A stretch of 64,000 bases of DNA from Moritella sp. Urea-trap-13. GTDB lineage: Bacteria > Pseudomonadota > Gammaproteobacteria > Enterobacterales > Moritellaceae. The notes under the pieces were generated by a model. The model ran no database searches. It was not told the DNA's origin and was given only the letters and a program-made list of their open reading frames with translations. The position numbers and the translations under genes were made by a program. The DNA lies in assembly GCF_002836355.1 (NCBI RefSeq), contig NZ_PJCA01000001.1, positions 186,001 through 250,000 of the forward strand, written 5' to 3'. Shown in pieces: positions 27,331 through 36,482 of this stretch. Numbering within the stretch: position 1 is the stretch's first letter; the number at the start of each line of letters is the position of its first letter.

Positions 27331-28056
27331 TTAATCATCAATCCAGGCATGCATGCGTGCTTTAACACGATGCATTGCTTGACTGTGTATTTGACTTACT
27401 CGAGATTCACTGACACTAAGCACTTCCCCAATCTCTCTTAGGTTTAACTCTTCATCATAATAAAGCGATAAAACTAAGCTTTCTCTTTCTGGTAATGTTT
27501 TAATGCAATCAGCCAGTGCTTGCTGAAAACGTTGGTCAGAAAAATCAGCACAAGGGGTACTTGATTTACCTTCATAAGCTGAATAAGCGTCTTCATTACT
27601 GACTGTCAAATCTTCAACCGCCAATATATGCCCACTATTAACATCCATCAACATACTATGGTAGTCAGTCAAGCTCACGCCTAATTCGCCAGCAACATCG
27701 GTATCTTTTGCATCCGTTCCCGTTTGTTTTTCGATCCGATCAATGGCCGCTGCAATATCACGACCATTTTTATGCACAGATCTTGGTACCCAATCTCCAC
27801 GTCTCATTTCATCAATCATTGAGCCGCGAATACGAATACCCGCATACGTTTCAAAACTAGCCCCTTTAGAGCCATCAAAGTTACGCGCAGCATCCAGTAA
27901 CCCAATCATACCCGATTGGATTAAATCATCTAACTGAACACTCGGTGGCAAACGTAGAAGCAAGTGATGGGCAATTCGTTTTACTAAAAAACTGAATTGC
28001 TCAACAGCCTGATTCTGTTGCGACTGGATGTTAGTGTAAGCGGATGCCTTATTCAC
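27331..28056 (-). CDS. fliA: Flagellar sigma factor FliA (sigma-28)
   Basis: This 241-residue sigma factor drives late flagellar and chemotaxis genes. Regions 2 to 4 are evident: LDDLIQSGMIGLLDAARNFD, GSMIDEMRRGDWVPRSV and a C-terminal HTH with LREIGEVLSVSESRVSQIHS. The start is GTG, one base after the flhG stop, so translation is probably coupled to flhG. cheY begins 100 bases downstream. Confidence 0.96.
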   Translation of the reverse strand: MNKASAYTNIQSQQNQAVEQFSFLVKRIAHHLLLRLPPSVQLDDLIQSGMIGLLDAARNFDGSKGASFETYAGIRIRGSMIDEMRRGDWVPRSVHKNGRDIAAAIDRIEKQTGTDAKDTDVAGELGVSLTDYHSMLMDVNSGHILAVEDLTVSNEDAYSAYEGKSSTPCADFSDQRFQQALADCIKTLPERESLVLSLYYDEELNLREIGEVLSVSESRVSQIHSQAMHRVKARMHAWIDD

Positions 28057-28057
28057 T

Positions 28058-28933
28058 TCAATCTTCTACCCTGGCTTTGTTCTCAAACAGGTTCTCAATG
28101 AAAAACTCTAGATGACCACCGGCTTTATTCGGTACCGGCCAAGTAGCAGCTTTACTTGCCAATGCTCTAAACGCAAGTGAGGCAGGTGCTTTTGGAAACG
28201 CCTCTACCACCACTTTTTGTTTACGCACAGCTTGACGAACACTGTTATCAAACGGAATACAAGCAACAAGTTCTAATGTTGCATCTAAAAATCTGTCGGT
28301 AACACGAGTTAACTTAGTAAATAATTCTTGGCCTTCACGTAGACTGCGTACCATGTTGGCGACAATCTTAAAACGATGAACACCGTGTTCTTTAGATAAT
28401 AATTTAATTAACGCATAAGCATCGGTAATCGATGTTGGTTCATCACACACCACCATCAAGATATCTTGTGAAGCACGGCAAAAACTTAATACCATGTCCG
28501 AAATACCTGCGGCAGTATCGACTAATAACACATCAATAGGTGTTTTTAGCTCGCCAAAAGCGCGAATTAAACCTGCATGCTCTTGCACCGATAACTCAAC
28601 CATCGAACGCGTACCCGATGTTGCAGGTGCGATCAAAATACCGTTGGGGCCTTCAATCAAAATATCGTCTAATGTACATTCTCCCGATATCACGTGAGAG
28701 ATATTTTTGTGTACGCGTAAGCCGAGTAAAACATCGACATTTGCCAATCCAAGATCGGCATCTAAAACCATCACTCGCTTGCCTTGAGCCGCGAGTGCTA
28801 CTGCCATGTTCAGTGTTACGTTGGTTTTACCTACGCCACCTTTACCACCTGAAACGGCAATAACTTTAACTTTTTTGTTATTACTCATTTGTCTTAGACC
28901 ACTTGCTTGATCGAAAAAAATATTTTTATTCAT
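28058..28933 (-). CDS. flhG: Flagellar number regulator FlhG (FleN/YlxH)
   Basis: This 291-residue MinD-like ATPase limits flagellar number. The N-terminal DQASGLRQM matches the DQAxGLR peptide known to stimulate FlhF GTPase. The deviant Walker A is SGGKGGVGKTNVTLN, DADLGLANVD follows, and VDTAAGISDMVL is the switch region. In polar flagellates it antagonises FlrA/FleQ and FlhF. It lies 2 bases after flhF. Confidence 0.95.
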   Translation of the reverse strand: MNKNIFFDQASGLRQMSNNKKVKVIAVSGGKGGVGKTNVTLNMAVALAAQGKRVMVLDADLGLANVDVLLGLRVHKNISHVISGECTLDDILIEGPNGILIAPATSGTRSMVELSVQEHAGLIRAFGELKTPIDVLLVDTAAGISDMVLSFCRASQDILMVVCDEPTSITDAYALIKLLSKEHGVHRFKIVANMVRSLREGQELFTKLTRVTDRFLDATLELVACIPFDNSVRQAVRKQKVVVEAFPKAPASLAFRALASKAATWPVPNKAGGHLEFFIENLFENKARVED

Positions 28934-28935
28934 TA

Positions 28936-30429
28936 CTATTTATCATCGCCTAACCAAAAATGGGTGTCGTTTTGTTCTTCGAGTGTATCTCTGTTGAGTA
29001 CAGTGTTCACTAATTGCTGTGCATTAGCAGAATCTATATCTTCAGGTACTCTCTGCCCATTCGTTATATAAGCAATCGGCAGTTGGTGTTGTATTAATAC
29101 ACTTAAAATCTCACCAAGACTTAAACTTTCATCCACTTTACTTAAAATACAGCCCGCTAACGGGATATGGTGAAAATGCTCGAGTGTTTCCTGTACGACC
29201 CTACGCTGAGAAGTAGCTGGGACAACTAAATAGTTACGAATCACGACTTTTTCATTATTGACTAATGTCTTTAACTGTTCAGATAAACGCGTATCGCGCT
29301 GACCCATACCAGCTGTGTCAATCAAAACTAACCGCTTACTACGTAATTGATACAAGTATTGTGCCAATTCCGCATCATCACGTGCAACTTTGACTGTACA
29401 GCCCATTATACGACCATAAGTCGCTAATTGTTCGTGTGCACCGATACGATATGTATCCGTTGTGATCAACGCGACATTATCGGAACCATGCATCATGGCA
29501 AATTTTGCCGCTAATTTGGCGATTGTTGTCGTTTTACCGACACCAGTTGGACCAACTAAGGCAACGGCGCCACCTTTACTTAAAATATCATCTTTGGCAA
29601 TTAGGACATTATCTATTAACAGCGCTTGAATTTGATCCCAAGCCGATTCTATTGAACAGTTTTCTGCCACACAATTTGCCAACTGATCGGCAATTTCTTC
29701 AGTAAAACCAATTTTAACCAAATGCTTAATTAACATAGCACGAATAGGTTCGTTACGTTCAACTTCCTGCCACTGTAAGCCTGATACTTGATGCTCGAGC
29801 AGCTGCCGGATTGAAGCAAGCTCTGCTTTCATTGCACTGATATCTTGCTGGTTATCTGCTTTTGGCGCAGTTGACTCAAACTGATTATAGCCATTTTGCT
29901 GTGGCTTCTTCGCCATACCATCACGCATTTCATTTTGTTCAGCGAGCGTGGCAGGTGCTGACTTTGGTGGTTCAGCGAAACGTCGAGACACAGGTTTATT
30001 TAAAAAACTGGTATCCCAATTACTTTCTTCACCCTTGTCATCATTATTTATTGCTTGCGACATCTGCTGTTTATGTTCTTGCTGCCTTGCCAGTAGGCTC
30101 GCTAATGAGTCATTTTTCGCCGCAGCTTGCTCAGGTTCAGCTTGTTGCGACATTTCGCTATTCATTAACTTCTTGAAACTAAATTTAGATGCCGATAAAT
30201 TGACGGAGTCTTCAGAAAGTTGACGGTTCGTCTTATTCGTTACTGGTGCTTGTTCCGCTGCGGGTTTAGGGGCAGCAGGTTTACTTTCAGAGAAATCCAC
30301 AGCAGCAACAATTTCGATGCCACCGGTGACCTTTTTGTTAGACATAATTACAGCGTCAGGGCCAAGAACCTCTTTGACTTCAGCCAATGCCGATCGCATA
30401 TCTTTGGCAAAAAAGCGCTTTATTTTCAA
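28936..30429 (-). CDS. flhF: Flagellar placement GTPase FlhF
   Basis: This 497-residue SRP-type GTPase marks the pole for flagellar assembly. The N-terminus MKIKRFFAKDMRSALAEVKE is conserved, then come a Gln/Ala-rich B region and the NG domain with VGPTGVGKTTTIAKLAAKFA, TTDTYRIGAHEQLATYG, DTAGMGQRD and LSKVDESLSLGE. The start codon is TTG with AAGGA 7 bases upstream; the only nearby ATG is out of frame. It is located between flhA and flhG. Confidence 0.95.
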   Translation of the reverse strand: MKIKRFFAKDMRSALAEVKEVLGPDAVIMSNKKVTGGIEIVAAVDFSESKPAAPKPAAEQAPVTNKTNRQLSEDSVNLSASKFSFKKLMNSEMSQQAEPEQAAAKNDSLASLLARQQEHKQQMSQAINNDDKGEESNWDTSFLNKPVSRRFAEPPKSAPATLAEQNEMRDGMAKKPQQNGYNQFESTAPKADNQQDISAMKAELASIRQLLEHQVSGLQWQEVERNEPIRAMLIKHLVKIGFTEEIADQLANCVAENCSIESAWDQIQALLIDNVLIAKDDILSKGGAVALVGPTGVGKTTTIAKLAAKFAMMHGSDNVALITTDTYRIGAHEQLATYGRIMGCTVKVARDDAELAQYLYQLRSKRLVLIDTAGMGQRDTRLSEQLKTLVNNEKVVIRNYLVVPATSQRRVVQETLEHFHHIPLAGCILSKVDESLSLGEILSVLIQHQLPIAYITNGQRVPEDIDSANAQQLVNTVLNRDTLEEQNDTHFWLGDDK

Positions 30430-30473
30430 CTTATCATCCTTAGTACTGTTCGCTACTGTAATTTATTAACGCG

Positions 30474-32573
30474 TTATTGACCGACAACACTAACAATTCG
30501 GATCTGCTTATCATCGGGAACCTCTTGGTACGACAATACCCGTAATGACGGAATCGAGAATTTCACAAATTTCGCCAATGTTGACCTTAATACCCCAGAC
30601 GTTAATAAGATTGCTGGTTGCCCAGCTAATTCTTGATTCTGTGCAACTTCGGCTAATGACGTTTGCATACGTTCTGCTAATCCAGGTTCAATACCAGCAC
30701 CTTCACTACCTGCAGCCTGCAAAGACTGGTGTAATATTTGTTCTAATTCCGGAGCCAGTGTAACGACAGGCAATTCACTATCGATACCATTAATATCCTG
30801 AACAATCATACGACGTAAGCTGACACGACAAGCAGAAATTAATACTTCTGGATCTTGTGTTTTAGTGCCATATTCTGCCATTGTTTCGACAATAGTACGT
30901 ATATCTCTAATGGGTACATTATCATGTAATAGCCCTTTTAGTACTTTCACTACCACACCGAGTGGTAAAATCTCAGGCACTAAACTTTCAACCAACTTCG
31001 GATGTGTTTTTGCTAACACATCTAATAAATTCTGCACTTCTTCATAGCCGAGTAACTGCGCCGCATTGTTTAACAGTAATTGACTCAAGTGTGTCGCAAC
31101 AACCGTAGCTGAGTCAACCGCTGTATAGCCCAAGGTTTGCGCTTGATCACGCTGTTGAGGGTTGATCCACAACGCGGGTAAACCAAAAGCCGGATCTATG
31201 GTTGAAATGCCATCAATTTTACCGTAAACCTGACCAGGGTTAATCGCTAACTCTTTATCATGGAATATTTCAATTTCGCCATTTGATACCCCCATGATGT
31301 TAATACTATAACAATTTGGTGGTAGGTCTAAGTTGTCACGAATATGTACCGCGGGTACCAAGAAACCTAATTCTTGTGACAGTTTTTTACGCACACCCTT
31401 AATACGATTTAATAATTCGCCACCTTGGCTCTTATCAACCATAGGGATAAGACGATAACCCACTTCCAAACCGATAGTATCGACGGGTTTAACATCCCCC
31501 CAATCAAGGTCTTTTTGGTCATTGAGATTCGCTTCAATCGCCGCATCTTCAGGAATGTTATTTTTGTTTTCTTCGCGTTCAGCTTGTTTTTTCATTAACC
31601 ACCAAGCCCAACCACCGGTTATCACACCAAAGCCAATAAAAGCCAGGTGCGGCATACCCGGTACTAGACCCATCACGGTCATAATCACGCCAACAACCGC
31701 TAATGCTTTCGGGTTAGCAATCATTTGGCTACTGACTTGTGTACCCAGTTTTTCATCTTTATTCTGACGGGTAACAATAATCGCCGCAGCAATAGATAAC
31801 AGTAATGATGGGATTTGCGCAACCAGACCATCACCTATGGTCAGTAAGGTATAAATTCGACTGGCTTCAGAGAAACTCAGATCATGTTGCATAATACCAA
31901 TGATTAAACCACCGATAATATTGATAAATAAAATCAATAAACCCGCAACCGCATCACCTTTTACAAATTTACTGGCACCATCCATCGAACCATAAAAATC
32001 AGCTTCTTCAGTCACCTCTGCACGCCGCTGTTTGGCTTGCTCTTGGTCAATAATGCCCGCGTTTAAATCGGCATCAATCGCCATCTGTTTACCTGGCATC
32101 GCATCCAAGGTAAAACGCGCGCTTACTTCCGAGATACGACCCGCACCTTTGGTCACTACCGCAAAGTTAATAATCATCAGGATCATAAATACGATCAGAC
32201 CAACCGCCAAATTTCCGCCGATAACCACAGAACCAAAAGCGTCAATCACCTTACCGGCAGCATCACCACCATTATGGCCTTCCAATAACACCACTCGAGT
32301 CGAGGCGACATTAAGGGCTAAACGCAGTAGTGTTGCAATTAACAGTACCGTCGGAAAGGCTGCAAATTCAAGGGGTTTATTTACATATACAGAAACAAGT
32401 AAGACTAATAACGACAACGCGATATTAAAAGAAAAGAAGATATCTAACAGGAATGCAGGTATCGGTAATACAACCATACCTAATGTAGCTAGTACCACTA
32501 TCGGGGTGCCGATATTTTCTAGCGCTACCGTTCTTTTACCCCAGATTTTGGATAGATTTGTTGCTACTTGCAT
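30474..32573 (-). CDS. flhA: Flagellar type III export gate protein FlhA
   Basis: This 699-residue protein forms the nonameric export gate of the flagellar type III apparatus. About eight N-terminal membrane helices are followed by the FHIPEP-type stretch with ARFTLDAMPGKQMAIDADLN and AEVTEEADFYGSMDGASKFV. The large cytoplasmic domain (about 330-699) docks substrate-chaperone complexes. GAGG lies 7 bases before the ATG. It is about 90 bases downstream of flhB. Confidence 0.96.
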   Translation of the reverse strand: MQVATNLSKIWGKRTVALENIGTPIVVLATLGMVVLPIPAFLLDIFFSFNIALSLLVLLVSVYVNKPLEFAAFPTVLLIATLLRLALNVASTRVVLLEGHNGGDAAGKVIDAFGSVVIGGNLAVGLIVFMILMIINFAVVTKGAGRISEVSARFTLDAMPGKQMAIDADLNAGIIDQEQAKQRRAEVTEEADFYGSMDGASKFVKGDAVAGLLILFINIIGGLIIGIMQHDLSFSEASRIYTLLTIGDGLVAQIPSLLLSIAAAIIVTRQNKDEKLGTQVSSQMIANPKALAVVGVIMTVMGLVPGMPHLAFIGFGVITGGWAWWLMKKQAEREENKNNIPEDAAIEANLNDQKDLDWGDVKPVDTIGLEVGYRLIPMVDKSQGGELLNRIKGVRKKLSQELGFLVPAVHIRDNLDLPPNCYSINIMGVSNGEIEIFHDKELAINPGQVYGKIDGISTIDPAFGLPALWINPQQRDQAQTLGYTAVDSATVVATHLSQLLLNNAAQLLGYEEVQNLLDVLAKTHPKLVESLVPEILPLGVVVKVLKGLLHDNVPIRDIRTIVETMAEYGTKTQDPEVLISACRVSLRRMIVQDINGIDSELPVVTLAPELEQILHQSLQAAGSEGAGIEPGLAERMQTSLAEVAQNQELAGQPAILLTSGVLRSTLAKFVKFSIPSLRVLSYQEVPDDKQIRIVSVVGQ

Positions 32574-32608
32574 TCGAAGACCTCAAAAAATTATGCTCGC
32601 TAGTATAA

Positions 32609-32624
32609 AGCAATAATCATACCG
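32609..32624 (-). promoter_or_regulatory. Possible sigma-54-like site before flhA
   Basis: On the minus strand, CGGTATGATTATTGCT has GG and GC separated by 10 bases as in -24/-12 promoters, but the -24 element is a poor match to TGGCAC. A sigma-70 alternative (TTGCCA, 18 bases, TATACT) overlaps it. The choice cannot be made from sequence alone. Confidence 0.35.
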
Positions 32625-32662
32625 ATGGCAAAAGCATTAGCGGTCTTAACAGCAAAATGGCA

Positions 32663-33793
32663 TTAATATTTCAAATCATCAGGTATATCCATGGCTTTTG
32701 GCAAGGGTTTCGGGCGATTACCTTTACGCTGCTTAAATTGTTCAAGTTGATAGACGTAAGCGAGGATCTGAGCCACCGCAATAAACAACCCTTCAGGGAT
32801 GGGGTCATCAATCTCGGTAGAATGATAAATAGCACGAGTTAAGGCCGCTGACTCTAAAATCGGCACTTGATGTGCCTTGGCCATTTCTCGAATTCGAAAT
32901 GCCGCGTGATCGACACCTTTTGCCACGACTTTAGGGGCGGAGCTCCCCGACTTCTCATATTTTAACGCGACAGAGTAATGGGTCGGGTTGGTAATAATAA
33001 CATCCGCATCAGGTACATTACCCATCATACGACGCTGTGAGACCTCCATCTGCATTTGTCTTATCTTGCCTTTAAGCTGTGGATTACCATTCACATCTTT
33101 CATTTCATCTTTGACTTCTTGCTTAGTCATGCGCAATTCTTTGGCGTGTTTCCAATATTGATAAGGTACATCAATCGCCACAATAATAATCAAAGACGCA
33201 CATAGCCAAATGAAGACATCTGTCAAGAAGGCTAACGATTCGATAATCGAGATGTGTAATGGTTGAAGACTAAATTCCATGATCTGTAAGAATTGATTTT
33301 TTAGCACCATCAAGGCGATGGTGACTACCACCGTGACCTTGGCAATTGATTTAATCAATTCCACCATGGCCTGCGGGCCCATCATTCTTTTAATCCCAGC
33401 TTTAGGCGACATTTTAGATGCTTTCGGGCGAATCGACTCACCACTAAAGACCACGCCCCCCATGATAATATTACCGACAATACCGGCAAAAAATCCCACG
33501 ATCATAATACCAAACAAGGGCCAGAATAACGGTTTAATACTCATTTTCACAATTTCGAGCAAAATATCAGCGTTGAATATTTCTTCACGCTTAAGTTTGA
33601 ATAACTGGGTCATATTGGTAACAAGCGCACGCGCTAATGCATCACCAAAAGCTAGGAAAGCAGCACCTGTCGCCGTCAGTACAAAGGTCGTCGCCAGTTC
33701 TTTCGAACGTACTACCTGACCTTTTTCCCTGGCTTGGGTGAGCTTTTTCTCGGTGGCGTCTTCGGTTTGTTCTTGACCGTCTTTTTCAGCCAT
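32663..33793 (-). CDS. flhB: Flagellar export switch protein FlhB
   Basis: This 376-residue protein switches export specificity. It starts EDATEKKLTQAREKGQVVRS-like after MAEKDGQEQ, has four membrane helices, and carries the self-cleavage site NPTH in DVIITNPTHYSVALKY (about residue 268). The C-terminal domain includes DDPIPEGLFIAVAQILAYVY. It lies 35 bases after fliR. Confidence 0.96.
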   Translation of the reverse strand: MAEKDGQEQTEDATEKKLTQAREKGQVVRSKELATTFVLTATGAAFLAFGDALARALVTNMTQLFKLKREEIFNADILLEIVKMSIKPLFWPLFGIMIVGFFAGIVGNIIMGGVVFSGESIRPKASKMSPKAGIKRMMGPQAMVELIKSIAKVTVVVTIALMVLKNQFLQIMEFSLQPLHISIIESLAFLTDVFIWLCASLIIIVAIDVPYQYWKHAKELRMTKQEVKDEMKDVNGNPQLKGKIRQMQMEVSQRRMMGNVPDADVIITNPTHYSVALKYEKSGSSAPKVVAKGVDHAAFRIREMAKAHQVPILESAALTRAIYHSTEIDDPIPEGLFIAVAQILAYVYQLEQFKQRKGNRPKPLPKAMDIPDDLKY

Positions 33794-33828
33794 GAGGAAA
33801 TACCTTTATCCTAACGTGATGAGTAGCG

Positions 33829-34614
33829 CTAATATGCACAAGCATTGTTAAGCAGCGAACAAATCAGTTCACCGGCTCTTTGCCATTGCGCATCAAAATG
33901 GAACATAAAGCTCTTTAATGATAAATAAATAATAAATAAACCCGCGACCATACCAACCGCAAAACCTAAACTAAATACGTTTAACTGTGGCGCCGCTTTG
34001 GTCATAACACCAAACGAAAAATTAATCACCAGCATAGCAACAACTGCTGATAATGACATACTCAAGGCTGCAGCCATCATCACCGACATCCAGCCTGCTA
34101 TTTCATAATATTGTATTGCCACTAAGCCTGACGCAGAAACCGGCAAGGTATCAAACGATTTAACCACGGTTTCGATCATAAACAAATGACCGTTAACAGA
34201 TAAGTAAACTAGCGTGCCTAATAAAATATAGATTTGGCCGATCACCGGAGACGTCTGCCCCGAACTAGGATCTGCCATAGAGGCAAAACCTAAGCTGGTT
34301 TGCATTGCAATAATCTGCCCAGCGACCACAAAAGTTTGAATCAACATCAAAGTCACAAAACCAACCGCGATACCAATCAAACTTTGTTGTAGGATTATCA
34401 TAAAACTGGTTAACGAAAACAGGTCAACATTCGGCATCGGCGGTAATACTGGCGCTACCATAGCGGTTAAAGCGAGGCAATAAAATAACCGGATCATGAC
34501 GGGAGTGGTTTTAGCACCACTGACTATCATGACCATGACCATGCCAGATAGGCGAGCAAACGGCCAAATATAACTGGCCAAAAACGTCATGATATCAGCA
34601 GATAAAATTTCCAC
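33829..34614 (-). CDS. fliR: Flagellar export apparatus protein FliR
   Basis: This 261-residue protein with about six hydrophobic segments is part of the FliPQR core that forms the export channel. Family marks are ARLSGMVMVMIVSGAKTTPVMIR, GFASMADPSSGQTSPV and APQLNVFSLGFAVGM. It follows fliQ by 3 bases and precedes flhB. Confidence 0.95.
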   Translation of the reverse strand: MEILSADIMTFLASYIWPFARLSGMVMVMIVSGAKTTPVMIRLFYCLALTAMVAPVLPPMPNVDLFSLTSFMIILQQSLIGIAVGFVTLMLIQTFVVAGQIIAMQTSLGFASMADPSSGQTSPVIGQIYILLGTLVYLSVNGHLFMIETVVKSFDTLPVSASGLVAIQYYEIAGWMSVMMAAALSMSLSAVVAMLVINFSFGVMTKAAPQLNVFSLGFAVGMVAGLFIIYLSLKSFMFHFDAQWQRAGELICSLLNNACAY

Positions 34615-34617
34615 TAA

Positions 34618-34887
34618 TTAACCTACAACTTGTGGGATCTGGAGCATCATATTGGTAAAGAATTCCATCAGACGGCCAAAGCCCCAATGCGCACCATAAA
34701 TAAGCGCTAATAAGGTAGCAATTAAACGCGGTAAGAAACTCAGCGTTTGTTCATTAATAGACGTTGCAGCCTGAAATACAGACACAACCAAACCCACAAT
34801 CAGACCGGGTACAACAACCGCGCACACCAGCAATAATACCGTCCATAAGGCCTGTCGGAATATATCTACAAAGACTTCAGGTGCCAT
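34618..34887 (-). CDS. fliQ: Flagellar export apparatus protein FliQ
   Basis: This 89-residue two-helix membrane protein of the FliPQR channel starts MAPEVFVDIFRQALWTVLLL and contains GLVVSVFQAATSINEQTLSF, the conserved family stretch. It is separated from fliP by 141 bases of unusual 12-bp repeats, whereas fliP and fliQ usually abut. Confidence 0.95.
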   Translation of the reverse strand: MAPEVFVDIFRQALWTVLLLVCAVVVPGLIVGLVVSVFQAATSINEQTLSFLPRLIATLLALIYGAHWGFGRLMEFFTNMMLQIPQVVG

Positions 34888-34910
34888 GGCACTGCTCCCA
34901 ACTATTTATT

Positions 34911-34946
34911 AACTGATTTATGAATCGGCTTATGAACTGACTTATG
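34911..34946. repeat. 12-bp tandem repeats between fliP and fliQ
   Basis: The plus strand reads AACTGATTTATG, AATCGGCTTATG, AACTGACTTATG, followed to about 35000 by further decayed copies such as AACCGATTGCCG and CGGACTGATG. They lie in the fliP-fliQ gap, which is normally very short. Confidence 0.75.
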
Positions 34947-35028
34947 AACCGATTGCCGAGCTTGTTTACAAACGGACTGATGAACTTGCATGAGCATTGG
35001 TATGAAGGTGGATATATGAAGGGCGTCG

Positions 35029-35775
35029 TCATAATCCAAAACTGCTTGCCAGCGTCCCCATAATAAGGCTCCAGCCATCAACAAGTACAAACAACATCAA
35101 CTTAAAGGGTAAAGATACAATCATAGGCGATAACATCATCATACCCATGGCCATCAAGATACTCGCCACTACCAAGTCAATAATCAAAAAGGGAATGAAC
35201 ACCATAAAACCAATTTGAAAAGCGGTTTTCAATTCACTGGTCACAAAGGCAGGGATCAATACCCTAAAAGGCACTTCTTCCGGAGAGTTAGCTTCCACTT
35301 TAGCAATACGCATAAAGGTATCAATGTCAGTCACACGAGTTTGCGCTAGCATAAATTTTTGCATAGGCAGTTTAGCCTGTTCAAAGGCTTGTATCGAGGT
35401 GAGTTCTTCATTCAAATAAGGCTGCAGGGCATTATCATTGATGCGCTCAAATACTGGCGACATAATGAAAAAAGACAAGAATAAAGTGATGCCAACTAAT
35501 ACTTGGTTAGACGGGCTCTGCTGTAAACCCAGGGCTTGACGTAAAATAGACAACACAATGATGATCCGGGTAAACGAGGTCATCATAATCAACGCGGCAG
35601 GAATAAAACTCAACGCCGTCATCATAGCTAAAATTTGCAATGACACCGAGTATTCTTGCGAGCCATCGTTGTTGGTGATGAGTTTCACCGCCGACATTAC
35701 CGAGTTATCGGCCCAGGCAGCAGAGGTAAATAATACCAATATTAATGCCAGTAAGATCGTAAACTTATTTTTCAT
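35029..35775 (-). CDS. fliP: Flagellar export apparatus protein FliP
   Basis: This 248-residue export channel subunit has a cleavable-looking signal sequence ([22 protein letters not shown]). The conserved [38 protein letters not shown] and [20 protein letters not shown] follow, with the normal C-terminus GTLASSFGL. It overlaps fliO by 11 bases. Confidence 0.96.
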   Translation of the reverse strand: MKNKFTILLALILVLFTSAAWADNSVMSAVKLITNNDGSQEYSVSLQILAMMTALSFIPAALIMMTSFTRIIIVLSILRQALGLQQSPSNQVLVGITLFLSFFIMSPVFERINDNALQPYLNEELTSIQAFEQAKLPMQKFMLAQTRVTDIDTFMRIAKVEANSPEEVPFRVLIPAFVTSELKTAFQIGFMVFIPFLIIDLVVASILMAMGMMMLSPMIVSLPFKLMLFVLVDGWSLIMGTLASSFGL

Positions 35776-36088
35776 TATGCTGTTTCATCATCAGGGCTAA
35801 TTTAGTAGCAAATGGATTGAGTTCTGGCTGACTATTGACCAAGGGTTCTGACAATTCTTTGAGTAGGTTTATTTGTTGGCCAGTCACGCCTAAAAGTACT
35901 TGCTCAGCGCCGACTTGTACTACCATGATACGTTCTTTAGGCCCCAGTGGTAACGTCGCTATAACTTGTAGCTGTTGATGGTTACTACCAAATACTCGAG
36001 ACTTCTTGGCAATCCAAGCTAACATCACGATAACCGCAATAACCACAAACAGTGATAATAGCCACTGCAGCATATCGAGATCATTCAT
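35765..36088 (-). CDS. fliO: Flagellar assembly protein FliO
   Basis: This 107-residue protein has one transmembrane helix (about 7-27) and a cytoplasmic domain with [20 protein letters not shown] and [13 protein letters not shown], which is characteristic of FliO, the scaffold for FliP assembly. It lies one base after fliN and overlaps fliP. Confidence 0.92.
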   Translation of the reverse strand: MNDLDMLQWLLSLFVVIAVIVMLAWIAKKSRVFGSNHQQLQVIATLPLGPKERIMVVQVGAEQVLLGVTGQQINLLKELSEPLVNSQPELNPFATKLALMMKQHNEK

Positions 36089-36089
36089 A

Positions 36090-36473
36090 CTATTTAAGCT
36101 TTTTAATACGTTCGGTTTGACTGATCACATCAGTTAAACGAATACCAAATTTATCGTTCACCACAACTACTTCGCCATGGGCGATAAGTGTGCCATTAAC
36201 CATGACGTCGAGTGGCTCACCAGCAATACGATCAAGTTCAACAACAGAGCCTTGGTTTAACTGTAATAAATTACGAATACTAATTTTACTACGACCCACT
36301 TCCATCGAAATCACGACAGGAATATCAAGAATACTATCTAACTTTTGCTGATGCTCAGCCGAGAATGTATTGTCGTCGTTGTTAAAATCTTCTAATTCAG
36401 TCGCTTCAACATGGCTTTGCTCTGCCATTGCAGCCGCCCAGTCATTTGCCATCTGATCTTGATCTGCACTCAT
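36090..36473 (-). CDS. fliN: Flagellar switch protein FliN
   Basis: This 127-residue C-ring component has an acidic N-terminal tail and a SpoA domain with LDSILDIPVVISMEVGRSKI, LLQLNQGSVVELDRIAGEPLD and VNGTLIAHGEVVVVNDKFGIR. It forms the lower C-ring that binds CheY-P and the export ATPase complex. It is 9 bases downstream of fliM. Confidence 0.96.
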   Translation of the reverse strand: MSADQDQMANDWAAAMAEQSHVEATELEDFNNDDNTFSAEHQQKLDSILDIPVVISMEVGRSKISIRNLLQLNQGSVVELDRIAGEPLDVMVNGTLIAHGEVVVVNDKFGIRLTDVISQTERIKKLK

Positions 36474-36482
36474 TTCGAACCC

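Noticed and set aside
32032-32616. Long antisense frames over flhA and other flagellar genes
   Set aside because: They are shadows of strongly conserved minus-strand genes, with no ribosome-binding site or recognisable motif.
34902-35090. 62-residue minus-strand frame between fliP and fliQ
   Set aside because: It starts inside fliP in another frame, and its tail is only the translation of the 12-bp repeats. No ribosome-binding site was convincing.
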